Positions 22,164 to 32,086 of a DNA stretch of 64,000 nt are shown piece by piece. The first letter of the stretch is position 1, and each line of letters starts with the position of its first letter. The position numbers and the translations under genes were made by a program. The stretch comes from Lumbricus rubellus. Its lineage: Eukaryota > Annelida > Clitellata > Crassiclitellata > Lumbricidae. The notes under the pieces were generated by a model. That model saw nothing but the letters and a program-made list of their open reading frames with translations. It searched no databases and had not been told where the DNA came from. Location: the NCBI GenBank assembly GCA_945859605.1, contig OX243814.1, positions 26,025,410-26,089,409 of the forward strand, written 5' to 3'.

Positions 22164-23306
22164 CACATTGACCGCGGCAATTATTTTCCCCGGGGCGCGG
22201 CGGCCCTGTGCGCACGGCAACCAGCAACGCAATTATCGGAAGTTCTGATAAGACTGGATTACAAAGACAAATAGCATTTATTATTGCAGTCCGGTTTCTT
22301 GATAAGTTCTCCACGTCTGTTCCGTTTGCCACCCTCAAAAATTCTGCCTGCATGAATAATGGACAACATCATAACGTCTCTCTTATCCTTCCACTTCGAA
22401 ACCATGATTTCTCGGCTTCTCAGAGCAACGACATCGTTCTTTTTCAACTTCGCTGAGACCACTTTTTCCGGCAAATGCTTCCGATTTTTACGCAGCGTTC
22501 CACAGAGGTAGGTCTTCCTGTCCAGAAGCTGTTGCGCAAGTGGAACACTCGTGTAGAAGTTATCAGTATACAGGACATGTCCTCTGTCCAGTATACCGTC
22601 CATCAACTTCAGAACAACAGTCTCTGCATGGCCAAATCCTGATATCGCATCCATCTTGCCACAGTATACAAGCATGTTGTATATGTAGCCACTCGGCTCA
22701 CACAACAAATATAGCTTCACGCCATATTTGTGTCTCTTCCCGGGAATGAACTGTCTGAATGTGAGTCGTCCACGCCACAGTACCATTGACTCGTCAATAG
22801 ATACGTCACGTTCCATGGTGTAGACAGCTTGGAAGCGTGCAACTAGGAGATCGTCAACCGTAGGGAGATCGTATGCCTCTGTAGCATCGCTATCTCCATC
22901 ACTATCTACGACATCAGCTAGGCCTACAATGTCACTGTCCCTATCACTGTCATTGTCATCAAAATTCTCGTCTTCTGACATATCTATCATCCTCAAAATT
23001 TCTTCGTTACTAAACCTCTTACGAGTCGCCATTATCACACTTTCTCGCTAACGCAGACAAGAAGGCAGAAGCCTGTGTCACGTGCTCTAAACACCAGGTA
23101 TAGCAGCAGCTGTAATAAAAATTTAGGCATGATTATTCACTAGATGGCTATAGAAACCTTAGCAGTAATCTACACGCGGCTACATTTATTAACAGGGCGC
23201 TGAAGATGTCTTTATAATGCTTAAACTAGATTACGTGTTAACACGCTCACCGCGCCTGCTAATAGAAAATCAATTACATGTTTACACGTAAACCGCGGCC
23301 AACGTG
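22164..23306 (-). mobile_element. piggyBac element B, internally deleted
   Basis: Flanked by TTAA at 22160-22163 and 23307-23310. The ends are CACATTGACCGCGG (left) and CCGCGGCCAACGTG (right), inverse of each other with two mismatches. At 1143 bp it is about half of a normal element. The TIR sequence differs from piggyBac elements A and C in this window, so it is a separate family. Confidence 0.88.
22259..23038 (-). pseudogene. piggyBac transposase, deleted copy
   Basis: This 259-codon frame starts with an acidic region (MSEDENFDDNDSDRDSDIVG) and runs straight into the catalytic fold: RDVSIDESMVLWRGRLTFRQ, FIPGKRHKYGVKLY and GHVLYTDNFYTSVPLAQQLL. The usual ~200 residues between N-terminus and first catalytic Asp are absent at LLVARFQAVYTMERD. 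The frame ends after GELIKKPDC, before the third Asp motif and the cysteine-rich domain. It resembles the PGBD4-like group. It cannot be active, but its TIRs could still be mobilised in trans. Confidence 0.85.
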
Positions 23307-23932
23307 TTAAAGGGAATTTATATTGACACATGATGACCAGATTTCATCAAAATATTTTAAACAGAACAAAAGTTATATCAGTTTCAGTGAAATCACCCAC
23401 TGTTTTTTACAATTCAAAAACATGACGCCACAAAAAGTAGCAATTAAGTCAAATCTTAATTTTTTTAAATGAAATTTTATCAAGTCATGTCTTAAACAAT
23501 TGTTATCAAATCAACTTGATAGTGTTTCATAACTTGTGTTTAATGTGTCCACTAATAGTGCCCACACTTGCTCTGAGTATCTTTTTAAGGTTCTTGATTT
23601 TCTTATTGATGTGCTCCATATCAAATGCAATGCAACTAATAATTTTCAATAAAAATATAAAAAATAAACATTCAAGTCGACCACTGACTCAGTTCATTAC
23701 TTCATTTTGCACAATGCCCAAGAGGAAAAACTTTGTGAGCTCGACCGGGCCACTTGCAATCAGCCCGCAAGATATATCAGCCCGTGGGCCATAGATTGGA
23801 CTGCACTGCTCTAATTAGAATGTTGTACTAGACTGCAAGATGTCTTGAACACTCATACCAAGACTGCATCACACCCACTCCTTGATCTCTAAAATCATAT
23901 TGGCATAAAAACGGACATTCAAGTTGACTTAC

Positions 23933-24038
23933 CATACCATTTGAAATGTCGACCCCACGATATACTCGTGACCGTGAAAACGTTTTTAACACCTCCAACA
24001 TGGAGAATCTCCCATTGAGAAGAAATGAGGACGATAAC
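23933..24038 (-). pseudogene. CK1-like kinase glycine-loop exon, copy 1
   Basis: A 106-nt exon with an AG acceptor (CTTGAAACAG) and a GTAAGT donor. It codes FLLNGRFSMLEVLKTFSRSR then VYRGVDISNGM. The spacing matches kinase subdomain I, but the GxGxxG glycines are replaced by KTFSRS. No downstream kinase exons are found next to this copy, so it is treated as a fragment. Confidence 0.55.
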
Positions 24039-24538
24039 CTGTTTCAAGGAAATAAGATAGTTAATTAGTACACTGATTATAGAACTATTAGTGCATTGGA
24101 GTATTACATTAGATGCTCTTGTTCATATTTTATGCTCCAAGTATACAAAAGTATGGAAGAATTGTGAAGATAAGCATCGCTCCAGTATATGTTCAACATA
24201 GCAGTTCCTGGTGCAGTGAGAGGAGTAAATCAGTCTATGTGGCAATCGATTGACTTTATCAGGATCCAGTAAGGTGGTGAATGGCATCAATAATTATATT
24301 CTAATCAAATGTTGCAACTATCCAGTTATTGCAGAGAAGTAAGCATGGCGCGTACAAAATATCATTGTATAAGTCTAGTTGTCATAACTACACCATTGCT
24401 CTAGACAGAATTATACATACACTTATTGTACTAGACTGCAAGCTGCCTTGAACTCTCATACCAAGACTGTATTACACCTACTCTTTGTTTTCAAAATTAC
24501 GGTAATATTGAGATAAAAACACATTCAAGTTGACTTAC

Positions 24539-24641
24539 ACCGCCATTTGTAGAGTTTATACCTTGTGAGACCTTCGATCTTGTGTATTGTTTCAGCAATT
24601 TGAGTACGGTGTACTTGCCATCCAAAACTAAATTTTCTGAC
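24539..24641 (-). pseudogene. CK1-like kinase glycine-loop exon, copy 2
   Basis: A 103-nt exon (acceptor TTAACAG, donor GTAAGT) coding GKYTVLKLLKQYTRSKVSQG then INSTNGG. Same degenerate glycine loop (KQYTRS). Confidence 0.55.
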
Positions 24642-24986
24642 CTGTTAAAAAAAAATTGATAGTCAATTAGACAAATTACAGAATTAACAGTGCAATGTAT
24701 GATTTTGTTCTTATTTTATGCTCCAAGTATACAAAAGTATGAAAGAATTGTGAAGATAAGCATCACTCCAGTATGTGTTCAACACAGCAGTTTCTGGTGC
24801 AGTGAGAGGAGTAAATCAGTCTATGTGGCAATCCAACTACATTTTTATCAGGATCCAGTACGGTGGTGAATGGCATAAATAATATTGAGATATTATATTC
24901 TAGTCAAATGCTGCAACAGTCCAATGGCAGAGAAGCAAGCATGGCAAGTGCAGACATCATTGTATAAGCCTAGTTGTCATGACAAT

Positions 24987-25040
24987 CAGTGCCGGATTAA
25001 CTTTTTAGAGGCCTGGTGCAAACAATGCAACAAAACTAAA
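24987..25040. mobile_element. hAT-like terminus (one end only)
   Basis: CAGTGCCGGATTAAC starts exactly where copy 1 of the segmental duplication stops matching copy 2, so it is an insertion end. The other end was not found. A similar terminus is at 61848. Confidence 0.5.
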
Positions 25041-25344
25041 GTAGGCCCTCTATCCAATCAAATTATCAAAAAAATGGGGAAAATTAATTATATAGAAAAA
25101 CATACTTTAATAATTTATGAACACAGAATGAAGCTGTGATAGGATCATAGAAGATTTTTAAATTTTACTTGTTACAGTTCAACTGTTCAAAAATGTTCGT
25201 CGAGTTAAACAAAACTAAATAAGCGCCCAGTTGAGAATACAAGAGCCAATGTCTGAGATTTTTTCCCCCATTTGGTGTGTTCATAAAAAAAGCAGAATCG
25301 TTTAGTTTTCTTTTGGTACTATTCAATTTTACTTTATTTCCATG

Positions 25345-25764
25345 TTATTTTATGGATTTAGAGTACATGCCATCTTGATTACGACATGGTTCTGGTCCCA
25401 TCTGCAGCCAATAACTGACAAAATCTTCATTTATAGTCCACAGAGCAGCATCTGTTTGTGGCACGTTTCCAACAGATTGATTCTCTTGTTTTAATGGTAG
25501 ATCTATGGTAGTTTCAGATTTAGGCATATCAATGATATCATTGCTGAAATCAAGGGTGTCTGTTGTTGGCATTAGTGCTGACACTGCTGAGCGGCCTAAG
25601 CCTGAACTGCATCCGGTAGTTTCAGATTTAGGCATATCAATGATATCATTGCTGAAATCATGGGTGTCTGTTGTTGGCATTAGTGCTGACACTGCTGAGC
25701 GGCCTAAGCCTGAACTGCATCCAGCTTCTGACACTGAGTCGACACCATCTATAAATTGCGGCAC
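25345..25764 (-). pseudogene. hAT-type N-terminal fragment with tandem repeat
   Basis: A 139-codon frame. Residues 15-86 are two copies of a 36-residue unit (GCSSGLGRSAVSALMPTTDT...), and the tail reads ALWTINEDFVSYWLQMGPEP, similar in style to the segment before the first zinc finger of ZMYM1-like hAT proteins. The rest of the transposase does not follow. Low-complexity, Ser/Thr-rich. It is probably part of the same decayed element as 25818-26210, whose C-terminal domain is on the same strand. Confidence 0.45.
25507..25722. repeat. Two 108-bp tandem repeats
   Basis: Units at 25507-25614 and 25615-25722 are nearly identical and code 36 residues each. Confidence 0.85.
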
Positions 25765-25817
25765 TTCTCGTGTTTTTACTGCCAGAAATTTATCAATACT
25801 ACCACGTTGCTGTTTGC

Positions 25818-26210
25818 CTACCTCTTCAAGTTGTGGACAAACAACAAAATGAGTGCATTAAATCTGTCCTCATTCATTGTACTTCGGAAACACGACTTCA
25901 CAAATCGCAGACTAGAATTTGCTCGTTCAACACTGCAAGCCGTGACAGAAGTGGGCAGCAAAATGTGAATTATTGTGGTAATATTTGGATACATAATACG
26001 ACAGGAGCGGCTGTCAGCGAGGGTGTCTGACAGGGTGCTTGGTGTGCTGTCAGCGTTTCTCCACATCTGCTGCCAAAGCTTTAACTCTTGATGAAAAGCA
26101 TCCTCTGCTCCCGATTCTTCATCGACGGTGACCAGCTTTCTGTTCTTTCTCTCCATCTTTCTTTCCTTCTTAGTCGGCCTGCGCGTGTCCTCCGGTTGAG
26201 CTACGTTCAA
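25818..26210 (-). pseudogene. hAT transposase C-terminal dimerisation fragment
   Basis: A basic N-terminal stretch is followed by ELKLWQQMWRNADSTPSTLS and the dimerisation domain: YPNITTIIHILLPTSVTACS, VERANSSLRFVKSCFRSTMN, EDRFNALILLFVHN. The order matches the end of hAT transposases of the P52rIPK/THAP0-like group. The preceding catalytic core is absent. Confidence 0.7.
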
Positions 26211-26623
26211 CCGCTCCTTGGTTCCCGCTTTCTTGGCTGTGTAACTCTTCTTGTTTTCCTCTTTTTAAGACTATAGTCGTGTTTCTGGCACAGACTTTCG
26301 GTTCTGAGGTCTTCCTTGCTGTACATCGAGTTTCTCTTTTCTGTCAGCATTGTCTGTGAATCCAAGTGGTCCAGCTGCTGTTTAGAATTCGACACACTGA
26401 ATGAAACAGAAAAGTCCGAAACATATTAACTTTATAGCCTTTGAAGAGAACAACTTAATTCGCTCACTCATTGCTTCATTCCTTGCTTCACTTGTCTCAA
26501 GAATCTGTTTATTTATATAGGGCCATTCTAGGACGCCATATAAGAGTAGCTTCAAATATAGGCTAAAGTGACACCGCTAAACACAAGGATTATATTAGCG
26601 AAACTTCGCTGAAACCTAATCAA

Positions 26624-27120
26624 ATCAACTTGATAGTGCTTCATAAAGTTCTTGTGTTCAATTTGTCCACTAATAGTGCCCACACTTCCTCAGAGTATCT
26701 TTTTAAGGTTCTTGATAGTCTTATTGGTGTGCTGCATATCAACTGTAATGCAACTAATAATTTTCAATAAAAATAGACATTCAAGACGACCACTGACTCA
26801 GTTCATTACTTCATTTTACACAATGCCCAAGAGGAAAACTTTGTGAGCTCGAGCGGGCCACTTGCAATCAGCCCGCAAGATATATCAGCCCGTGGGCCAT
26901 AGGTTGGACTGCACTGCTCTAATTAGAATGATGTACCGGTACTAGACTGCAAGATGTCTTGAACTCTCATAACAAGACTGCATCACACCCACTCCTTGAT
27001 CTCTAAAATCATATTGGAATAAAAACGGACATTCAAGTTGACTTACCGTTCCATTTGAAACATGGACACCCCGATATACTCGTGACCTCGAAAACTTCTT
27101 TGAAACTTCCAGCTGGAATG
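26624..27120 (-). repeat. Third, partial copy of the duplicated block
   Basis: It matches 23511-24010 and 38991-39490 (hAT end, intron, glycine-loop exon) with more differences than those two show to each other. Its borders are fused to short pieces also seen at 21349-21391 and 21573-21592. Confidence 0.75.
27047..27120 (-). pseudogene. CK1-like kinase glycine-loop exon, truncated copy
   Basis: Coding LEVSKKFSRSRVYRGVHVSN with a good donor (GTAAGT), but its 5' part is replaced by an unrelated segment from a QNKN-type element (VAETYK..., also at 21349-21391). It lies at the end of a third partial copy of the duplicated block (26624-27120). Confidence 0.5.
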
Positions 27121-27443
27121 GTCTTGCATCCAGTAATGAGTTTGTAAGTTTCAGCCACACAACCTTTGGTTTATTTTTTATTGTTTACTGTTTATTGACT
27201 TGTATGTCACATCAGTAAATATTTTACATAACATTACTACACATTTATAAAAATGTTCAACAAGAATTTTTATAAGCTCAACATTAGTGCAGGTAAACAA
27301 CAATAATACTTATAAAAGGTACATATCTGGTAAAATATAAAATAATGATCATCAAATTGTGCTTCTTTCTAGCATGTCACGTGAGCAGTAGCCTACAAAT
27401 GAGTAAAAATGAAGTAAAAGTCAAAAGAAGAAAGAGTTATTAC

Positions 27444-27656
27444 CCTGTCATCGCACCATGGAAGAGACCCAGTCCTCATAACGATGCAGATATAACCTAG
27501 ACTCGTCAGGTCATCCCTCCTTGACGGCTGCAACCCCAGGTGGATGTTGTAACTAGCGTAATACCGGGTTCCTTTGAACGGTCTGTCGAGAGTCAAAGGA
27601 AGATGTGCTCCATTTGTTTTGAACTTTTCAGCCTGACCAAAGTCGATCAGGAACAC
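27444..27656 (-). CDS. CK1-like kinase, DFG exon
   Basis: Exactly 71 codons between an AG acceptor (TTTGTCATTTCAG) and a GTAATA donor, phase 0 at both ends. It reads VFLIDFGQAEKFKTNGAHLP and continues with GTRYYASYNIHLG and SRRDDLTSLGYICIVM, ending SLPWCDDR. DFG, the TGT.RYAS.N.HLG..QSRRDDL.SLGY block and SLPW are diagnostic of the casein kinase 1 family, a group of Ser/Thr protein kinases. The exon is intact and joins in phase to the catalytic-loop exon (…LQNDKR/VFLIDFG…) across a 3.3-kb intron filled with mobile elements. The function of the whole gene is unknown. Confidence 0.8.
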
Positions 27657-27707
27657 CTGAAATGACAAATTTATTCATTTAATTACGAAAATTTATATTG
27701 CAAAACT

Positions 27708-28121
27708 TCAAGAATGTTCCTTCTTCAACATTTCCAATGTGACTTCATTCTGAAATTCTGGGACTCGTAACTGCTTTGGCCGTACTCTCGCTTTCTCTTT
27801 CATATGTCGGGTTTCCACAGCTGTTGTCACATTCAACTGCTCTTCAGTACTACCCGCATCTTTCTCTTCGTCAATCAACAAGTCTTGTTCATGTACTTCA
27901 GTACTCTTGTCCAAGGATCCGGGCCATAGTTCCGCTCCAGATATATTTCCAATTACAAGGTCGTATAATGTTTCCTTCATGCAGAGCGCTTTCACTTTCC
28001 CTGTGAAGTAGTTCGTTCTGACTTCAATGATAGCGGTTGGCACTTTCCTCATAGTTTTGTCAATCAGAATGCACAACTCATGCTTTCCAGTCTCTAGTAT
28101 TTTGATGACAATTCTAGACAC
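27708..28121 (-). pseudogene. LTR-retrotransposon pol fragment
   Basis: A 137-codon frame has IIEVRTNYFTGKVKALCMKE then LYDLVIGNISGAELWPGS. This is the pattern of the protease-to-reverse-transcriptase linker of Ty3-like polyproteins in invertebrates. No RT motif follows. It lies inside the intron between two kinase exons. Confidence 0.6.
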
Positions 28122-28244
28122 CTGTCCATAATAGGCTTGGGCTTACCTCACCATTTAAGATAACTCATGACAAGTAAGGTTAATAACAATTTGTTCTTCT
28201 GATGAGAACAATTACACCAATTACATACCATGGTGTGACTACAC

Positions 28245-29261
28245 CAGAGGTGCACAACCCGCGGCCCGCGGGCCGCATGCGGCCCCCGGACTCGTCATGT
28301 GCGGCCCTCGGCCCAATTTTAAAGGACAAAGAAAAGTGGCCCGCGATCAGAAAATTATTCACTGTATACTATTTACAACATGTCAACACAAAGAATCGCA
28401 GCTTCAATCTTGTCTGTTTCAAAGATCTTTGGTATTTATAACCAGCGACTTTATAACCCAATATTGCTTCCTCATAAATATTCTTGGGCTCTGGGTGTTA
28501 CCTATGTGCGAGAGAGTAACCCCCTCCTGTTTAAATGATAACAGATGTTACAGATAGCTAGAACCAGTCTGCGACCCCACAACCGGCTGACCTGCGTGAA
28601 GTCTCCTTCTGTGCAGCTAAACTGGCTCGTGGGCCAATCTCAAACAGGTCGGCCTAAGGTCCTGAGGTGTTCCTCATGGATTAGAGTGCCCACGTGACAG
28701 ATCCTAATGAGTATTGGAATTTCCCTTTCACAGTTTATCCTAGCATTCTTTCTTTGTTGTCAGAAACTGTTCGGTGCAACAGTTTTCAATGTAATCAATT
28801 GACTTACTTTTCTACAAAGCTAATTAGTCTAGTTACAATGCACAAAACTGCTAGTAAAAAGCGCAAAATTGAAGAAGAAAATCGCAAGTTTCAAGAGGAA
28901 TGGACATTTGAATACTTTATGGACAATGCTAACACCAAGTTGGTTTCAACACATTCAATCACAGCCATCTCATTAGCTGTGTACTGTGTAGCATGAATGT
29001 GAACTGCATGTGAAGGATTAATTAAATGGAAGTCGAGTTTCAATTCTGCTTGATTCTTGTTGTTTTCATTTACCCAAATCGCTGTTTTACTTTTGTGAGG
29101 TAGGTTTATATTCTATAATAGTAGTACTCTATACTTAAAATGCACTTTCGTCTCCAGACACATTTCACACATACTCAAATCCAGTGCATTGTGTGTGCGG
29201 CCCTCGTATTCTTTTCTAAAATGCAATCTGGCCCTTGGCCCAAAAAGGTTGTGCACCCCTG
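28245..29261 (+). mobile_element. Non-autonomous hAT, 1.0 kb, exact target duplication
   Basis: The ends are CAGAGGTGCACAACC (28245) and GGTTGTGCACCCCTG (to 29261), inverse with one mismatch. GACTACAC is duplicated exactly at 28237-28244 and 29262-29269, the 8 bp typical of hAT. GC-rich subterminal palindromes (GCGGCCCGCGGGCCGC) follow the left TIR. It sits in the kinase intron. Confidence 0.92.
28838..28996 (+). pseudogene. hAT transposase N-terminal remnant
   Basis: Inside the preceding element, MHKTASKKRKIEEENRKFQE leads into EWTFEYFMDNANTKLV, the usual start of GTF2IRD2/ZBED-like hAT transposases just before the zinc finger. The frame then degenerates. It identifies the family of the autonomous parent. 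Confidence 0.7.
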
Positions 29262-29696
29262 GACTACACTAAATCCAACACAAAAAGTTTAAAGTAATGA
29301 TTGACATCACTCGGCAGGAAGAGCACATGAAAGCAAAATCAATTCCTGAGACCATCCCAAACATCAACTCAGCCTTTAATAAACAAGAAGTCACCGGTAA
29401 AACAAGCAGTAGGATGTGGTGAATGCCCAGCAAGGATGCCAAATAGTTAATTCCCCTTCTGTAATACAGCCATTAATACTATGTAATCTTACTGCATTTA
29501 TTTCAGTTTGAAACATTAAAATGAAGATATTTAATTTTAATATTTCTCAATTAATCCATCTACCCTATTTTAAACAGTCCCAGATGAAATGCCTCAACAT
29601 TGGCGAGTTTCAGTCAATCCTCAAAGCAGTCACCAATTCCATCTAATAGGTGGCATCAAGAGCCCATCTATCTACTTTCCTTAAAGACTCCCTTCC

Positions 29697-29855
29697 TTAG
29701 CAGTCCATCAATACATCAATTTTAAAATTCTTTTCTTCATGCACACCTGCATTGTCGGTTTCATACCTTTTAAATAATTTGCTGAACTTTGATCTCATTT
29801 CTGCATGGCCAGGTCTCCCTCTTGTCAGCAGCTCATGGTCTCCAAGTGGTTTACA
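29697..29855 (-). other. Short coding-like frame of unknown origin
   Basis: Minus-strand reading gives KPLGDHELLTRGRPGHAEMR, SKFSKLFKRYETDNAGVHEE and a TAA after VLMDC. It is interrupted at its 5' side by the insertion at 29869. Family not recognised; it may be chance. Confidence 0.25.
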
Positions 29856-29868
29856 CACAGGTATACTG

Positions 29869-30724
29869 CAGTGATATTTTCATTAACGATAAGTGAAATT
29901 AGAACTGAAAATATTGATTTCCGTTAAGTATAACTGTAACTGAAATTATTTTAAGAACGAAAACTGAAATAGAACGGAAATTGAGCACACCGAACTGAAA
30001 TTAGAATAAAAACGAAAATTAATTCTCGAACTGAAATTAATGAAAAAAATGGAAATTTTAGTTGACAGTTTTTCCGATGCAGCTGTGTTTGTTTAAAAGA
30101 CGCACATACATGTACTTTCTGACTCTTACAACTTTTCTATCTTTTGCCTATATTTTGCTTTATTACGGTTAGTTTAAAAACAATTTTTCATTTGGACTTT
30201 CCCTGTAAGTTGATAATTTTCAACTTCGCGATAAGACTAGAAATCAATTGGCTAAATGACGAAAACAATGTATTGGACTTTTTAAGTAGGTTTGCTGCGA
30301 GGAAATAGACAAAATAAATGTGCTTAGGCCTATCCATGCAAGGCTTCGTGGGTCTAGCCAACCCTAAAACGGATGACTGTGGAACTACATATTATGATAA
30401 AATTTTAACATTTTACCTCTGCGCAAACAACAGAATACTAAGAAATATATTAAGAAACGGACCATGCAAAATCATGGGTGGCTGAAAACTTCCATGCGAC
30501 TTGGCCTAATCCGAGTCAGCGACTTCACCACAGAGAAAGCATGAGTGCTCCAGAAAGACGCAAGCAAAAGAACTGAATTGAGAACTGAAATTATTTCGAA
30601 AACTGAATTAGAAGTATAACTGAAATTTTTGGAAGAACTGGAACTGAATTAGAACTGAAATTGAGACCTTCCGAACTGAAATAGAAGTAAAACGGAAATT
30701 ATTTCCTGAAGTAAAATATCACTG
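29869..30724. mobile_element. Non-autonomous hAT, 856 bp, exact target duplication
   Basis: Starts CAGTGATATTTT and ends AAAATATCACTG, and GTATACTG is duplicated at 29861-29868 and 30725-30732. Both subterminal regions consist of degenerate AACTGAAATTA repeats (29890-30060 and 30560-30720). No coding sequence. Confidence 0.9.
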
Positions 30725-30728
30725 GTAT

Positions 30729-30911
30729 ACTGCTACAGCACAGTGCAGCTGGAATGGTCTTCCACGCAACCTTCGGTTTATTCAGCTGCCAGAGTGCTGC
30801 AGAGAACAAAAGGCTCTAGCCCTCTCTCCTCAGTTCCATAAGTGCCTGAAAACTTTCCTCTCAGTTGGTGACACTTCCCGGGTCAGAAGCACCACTGATC
30901 TTTCTGAGTGA
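30729..30911 (+). pseudogene. LINE reverse transcriptase, extreme C-terminus
   Basis: Plus-strand reading gives CSWNGLPRNLRFIQLPECC and LSPQFHKCLKTFL then a TGA. W.GLP..LR...F...LKTFL is the characteristic tail of CR1/L2-like LINE reverse transcriptases. The hAT at 29869-30724 is inserted at its 5' border. Confidence 0.65.
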
Positions 30912-30984
30912 AGTTTTACCATTTCTGCCAATTTACTCCAAAATACAGCATCAAATTTTCTACACGATAAAGAGACAAACTGAC

Positions 30985-31146
30985 TCTTTTGTCATTCTGC
31001 AGATCGACCACTGCATTAGAGGGCTTAACGTCATTGTGCAAATAATCATGTTCATGAGTCCACTTTCATGCAGCCACTGCATTAGATGGCTTAACATCAA
31101 GATGGAGGAAATCATGTTCGTGAATCCACCTAATGGCAGCAAGGAG
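30985..31146 (-). CDS. CK1-like kinase, catalytic-loop exon with internal duplication
   Basis: A 162-nt exon (acceptor TTTTCTCTGTAG, donor GTCAGT, phase 0 at the 3' end) contains the catalytic loop twice. WIHEHDFLHLDVKPSNAV is followed after a 66-bp tandem duplication by WTHEHDYLHNDVKPSNAV and VDLQNDKR. The catalytic Asp, Lys and Asn of the D.K..N motif are present in both, while the HRD arginine is L or N. The duplication brings a TGA between the copies (codon after VAA), so the exon as it stands cannot be read through unless splicing skips the first copy. Confidence 0.6.
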
Positions 31147-31656
31147 CTACAGAGAAAAAACACAGCAGTCATCATAATCAGTCACGATAATAATCAAAAT
31201 GCCATATAATTAATTGCACTTGACAGTGATGTATAGCTTTTAATTACTTTTTCAAAGCATTGACAAAATTGTAATTACAGTAGTGACTTCTGTTGCACTG
31301 GTATTTCATGCAAACGGTAATTTTAAATTGCTACCAGGGCAGAATATCCACATTCACAAAGATAATAACAATTTATCTGCTTCTATGTTTTTAACTAAGA
31401 AATATATAATTTTCAGGACTTACTCGCGGAGCCCCCAAGTCTGCCCTTAGTCCCTTTTGATCGTACCTCCACTATGCAACACCGTGACTTCTCCTCTTTT
31501 TAGAAGTCCTTCTCAGGCATTCCTCTTTCATCTTAGGACAGTTTTAATTGGCTGTGCTGAGCTGCCTTGAACTCCCATGCCAAGACTGTATCACACCTAC
31601 TCTTTGTTCTCAAAAATAATATAATTGGCATAAAACTGACATTCAAGTTGACTTAC

Positions 31657-31759
31657 GGCACCATTAGTAGTATTGATCCCATGAGACACCTTTGACCGGG
31701 AAAACTGCTTTAGGACTTTGAGTACAGTGTATGTACCATTTAAGATGAAATGCTCTGAC
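31657..31759 (-). CDS. CK1-like kinase, glycine-loop exon
   Basis: A 103-nt exon with clean splice sites codes SEHFILNGTYTVLKVLKQFS then RSKVSHGINTTNGA. It aligns in layout with the first strands of a casein-kinase-1 domain (..KYTVLK..[loop]..V..GINT.NG..), but the glycine-rich loop lacks its glycines. It ends in phase 0. The catalytic-loop exon (30985-31146) and DFG exon (27444-27656) lie downstream on the same strand, so this is the copy most likely to belong to the gene. The exon that should carry the beta-3 lysine was not found between 31147 and 31656. Confidence 0.6.
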
Positions 31760-32086
31760 CTGTTTAAAAGAAATTAGATAGTTAATTAGACAAATTACAG
31801 TTCTAATTAATAGTGCATTGGAGCATTACACTATTTAATTTTGTTTTTTTATGCTAGAAGTATACAAATTACAAAAGTATGAAAGAATTATGAAGATAAT
31901 GATTGCCACAGTATATGTTCAACATAGCTCTCCCTGAGAGAAGTAAACCAGTCTATGTGACAATACATTAACTTTCTCAGGAACCAGTAAGGTGGTGAAT
32001 GGCAACAATAATATTCATTTATTATATTCTAATCAAATGTTGCAATTATCCAATGGCAGAGAAGTAAGCATGGAAAATACAGAATA

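Larger units (their letters stand above)
23429..24986 (-). repeat. 1.56-kb segmental duplication, copy 1
   Basis: It matches 38909-40468 base for base over long stretches; across 23820-24500 I see almost no differences. It includes the end of a hAT element (terminus CTGCACTG at 23801-23808), two kinase glycine-loop exons and their introns. Confidence 0.9.
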
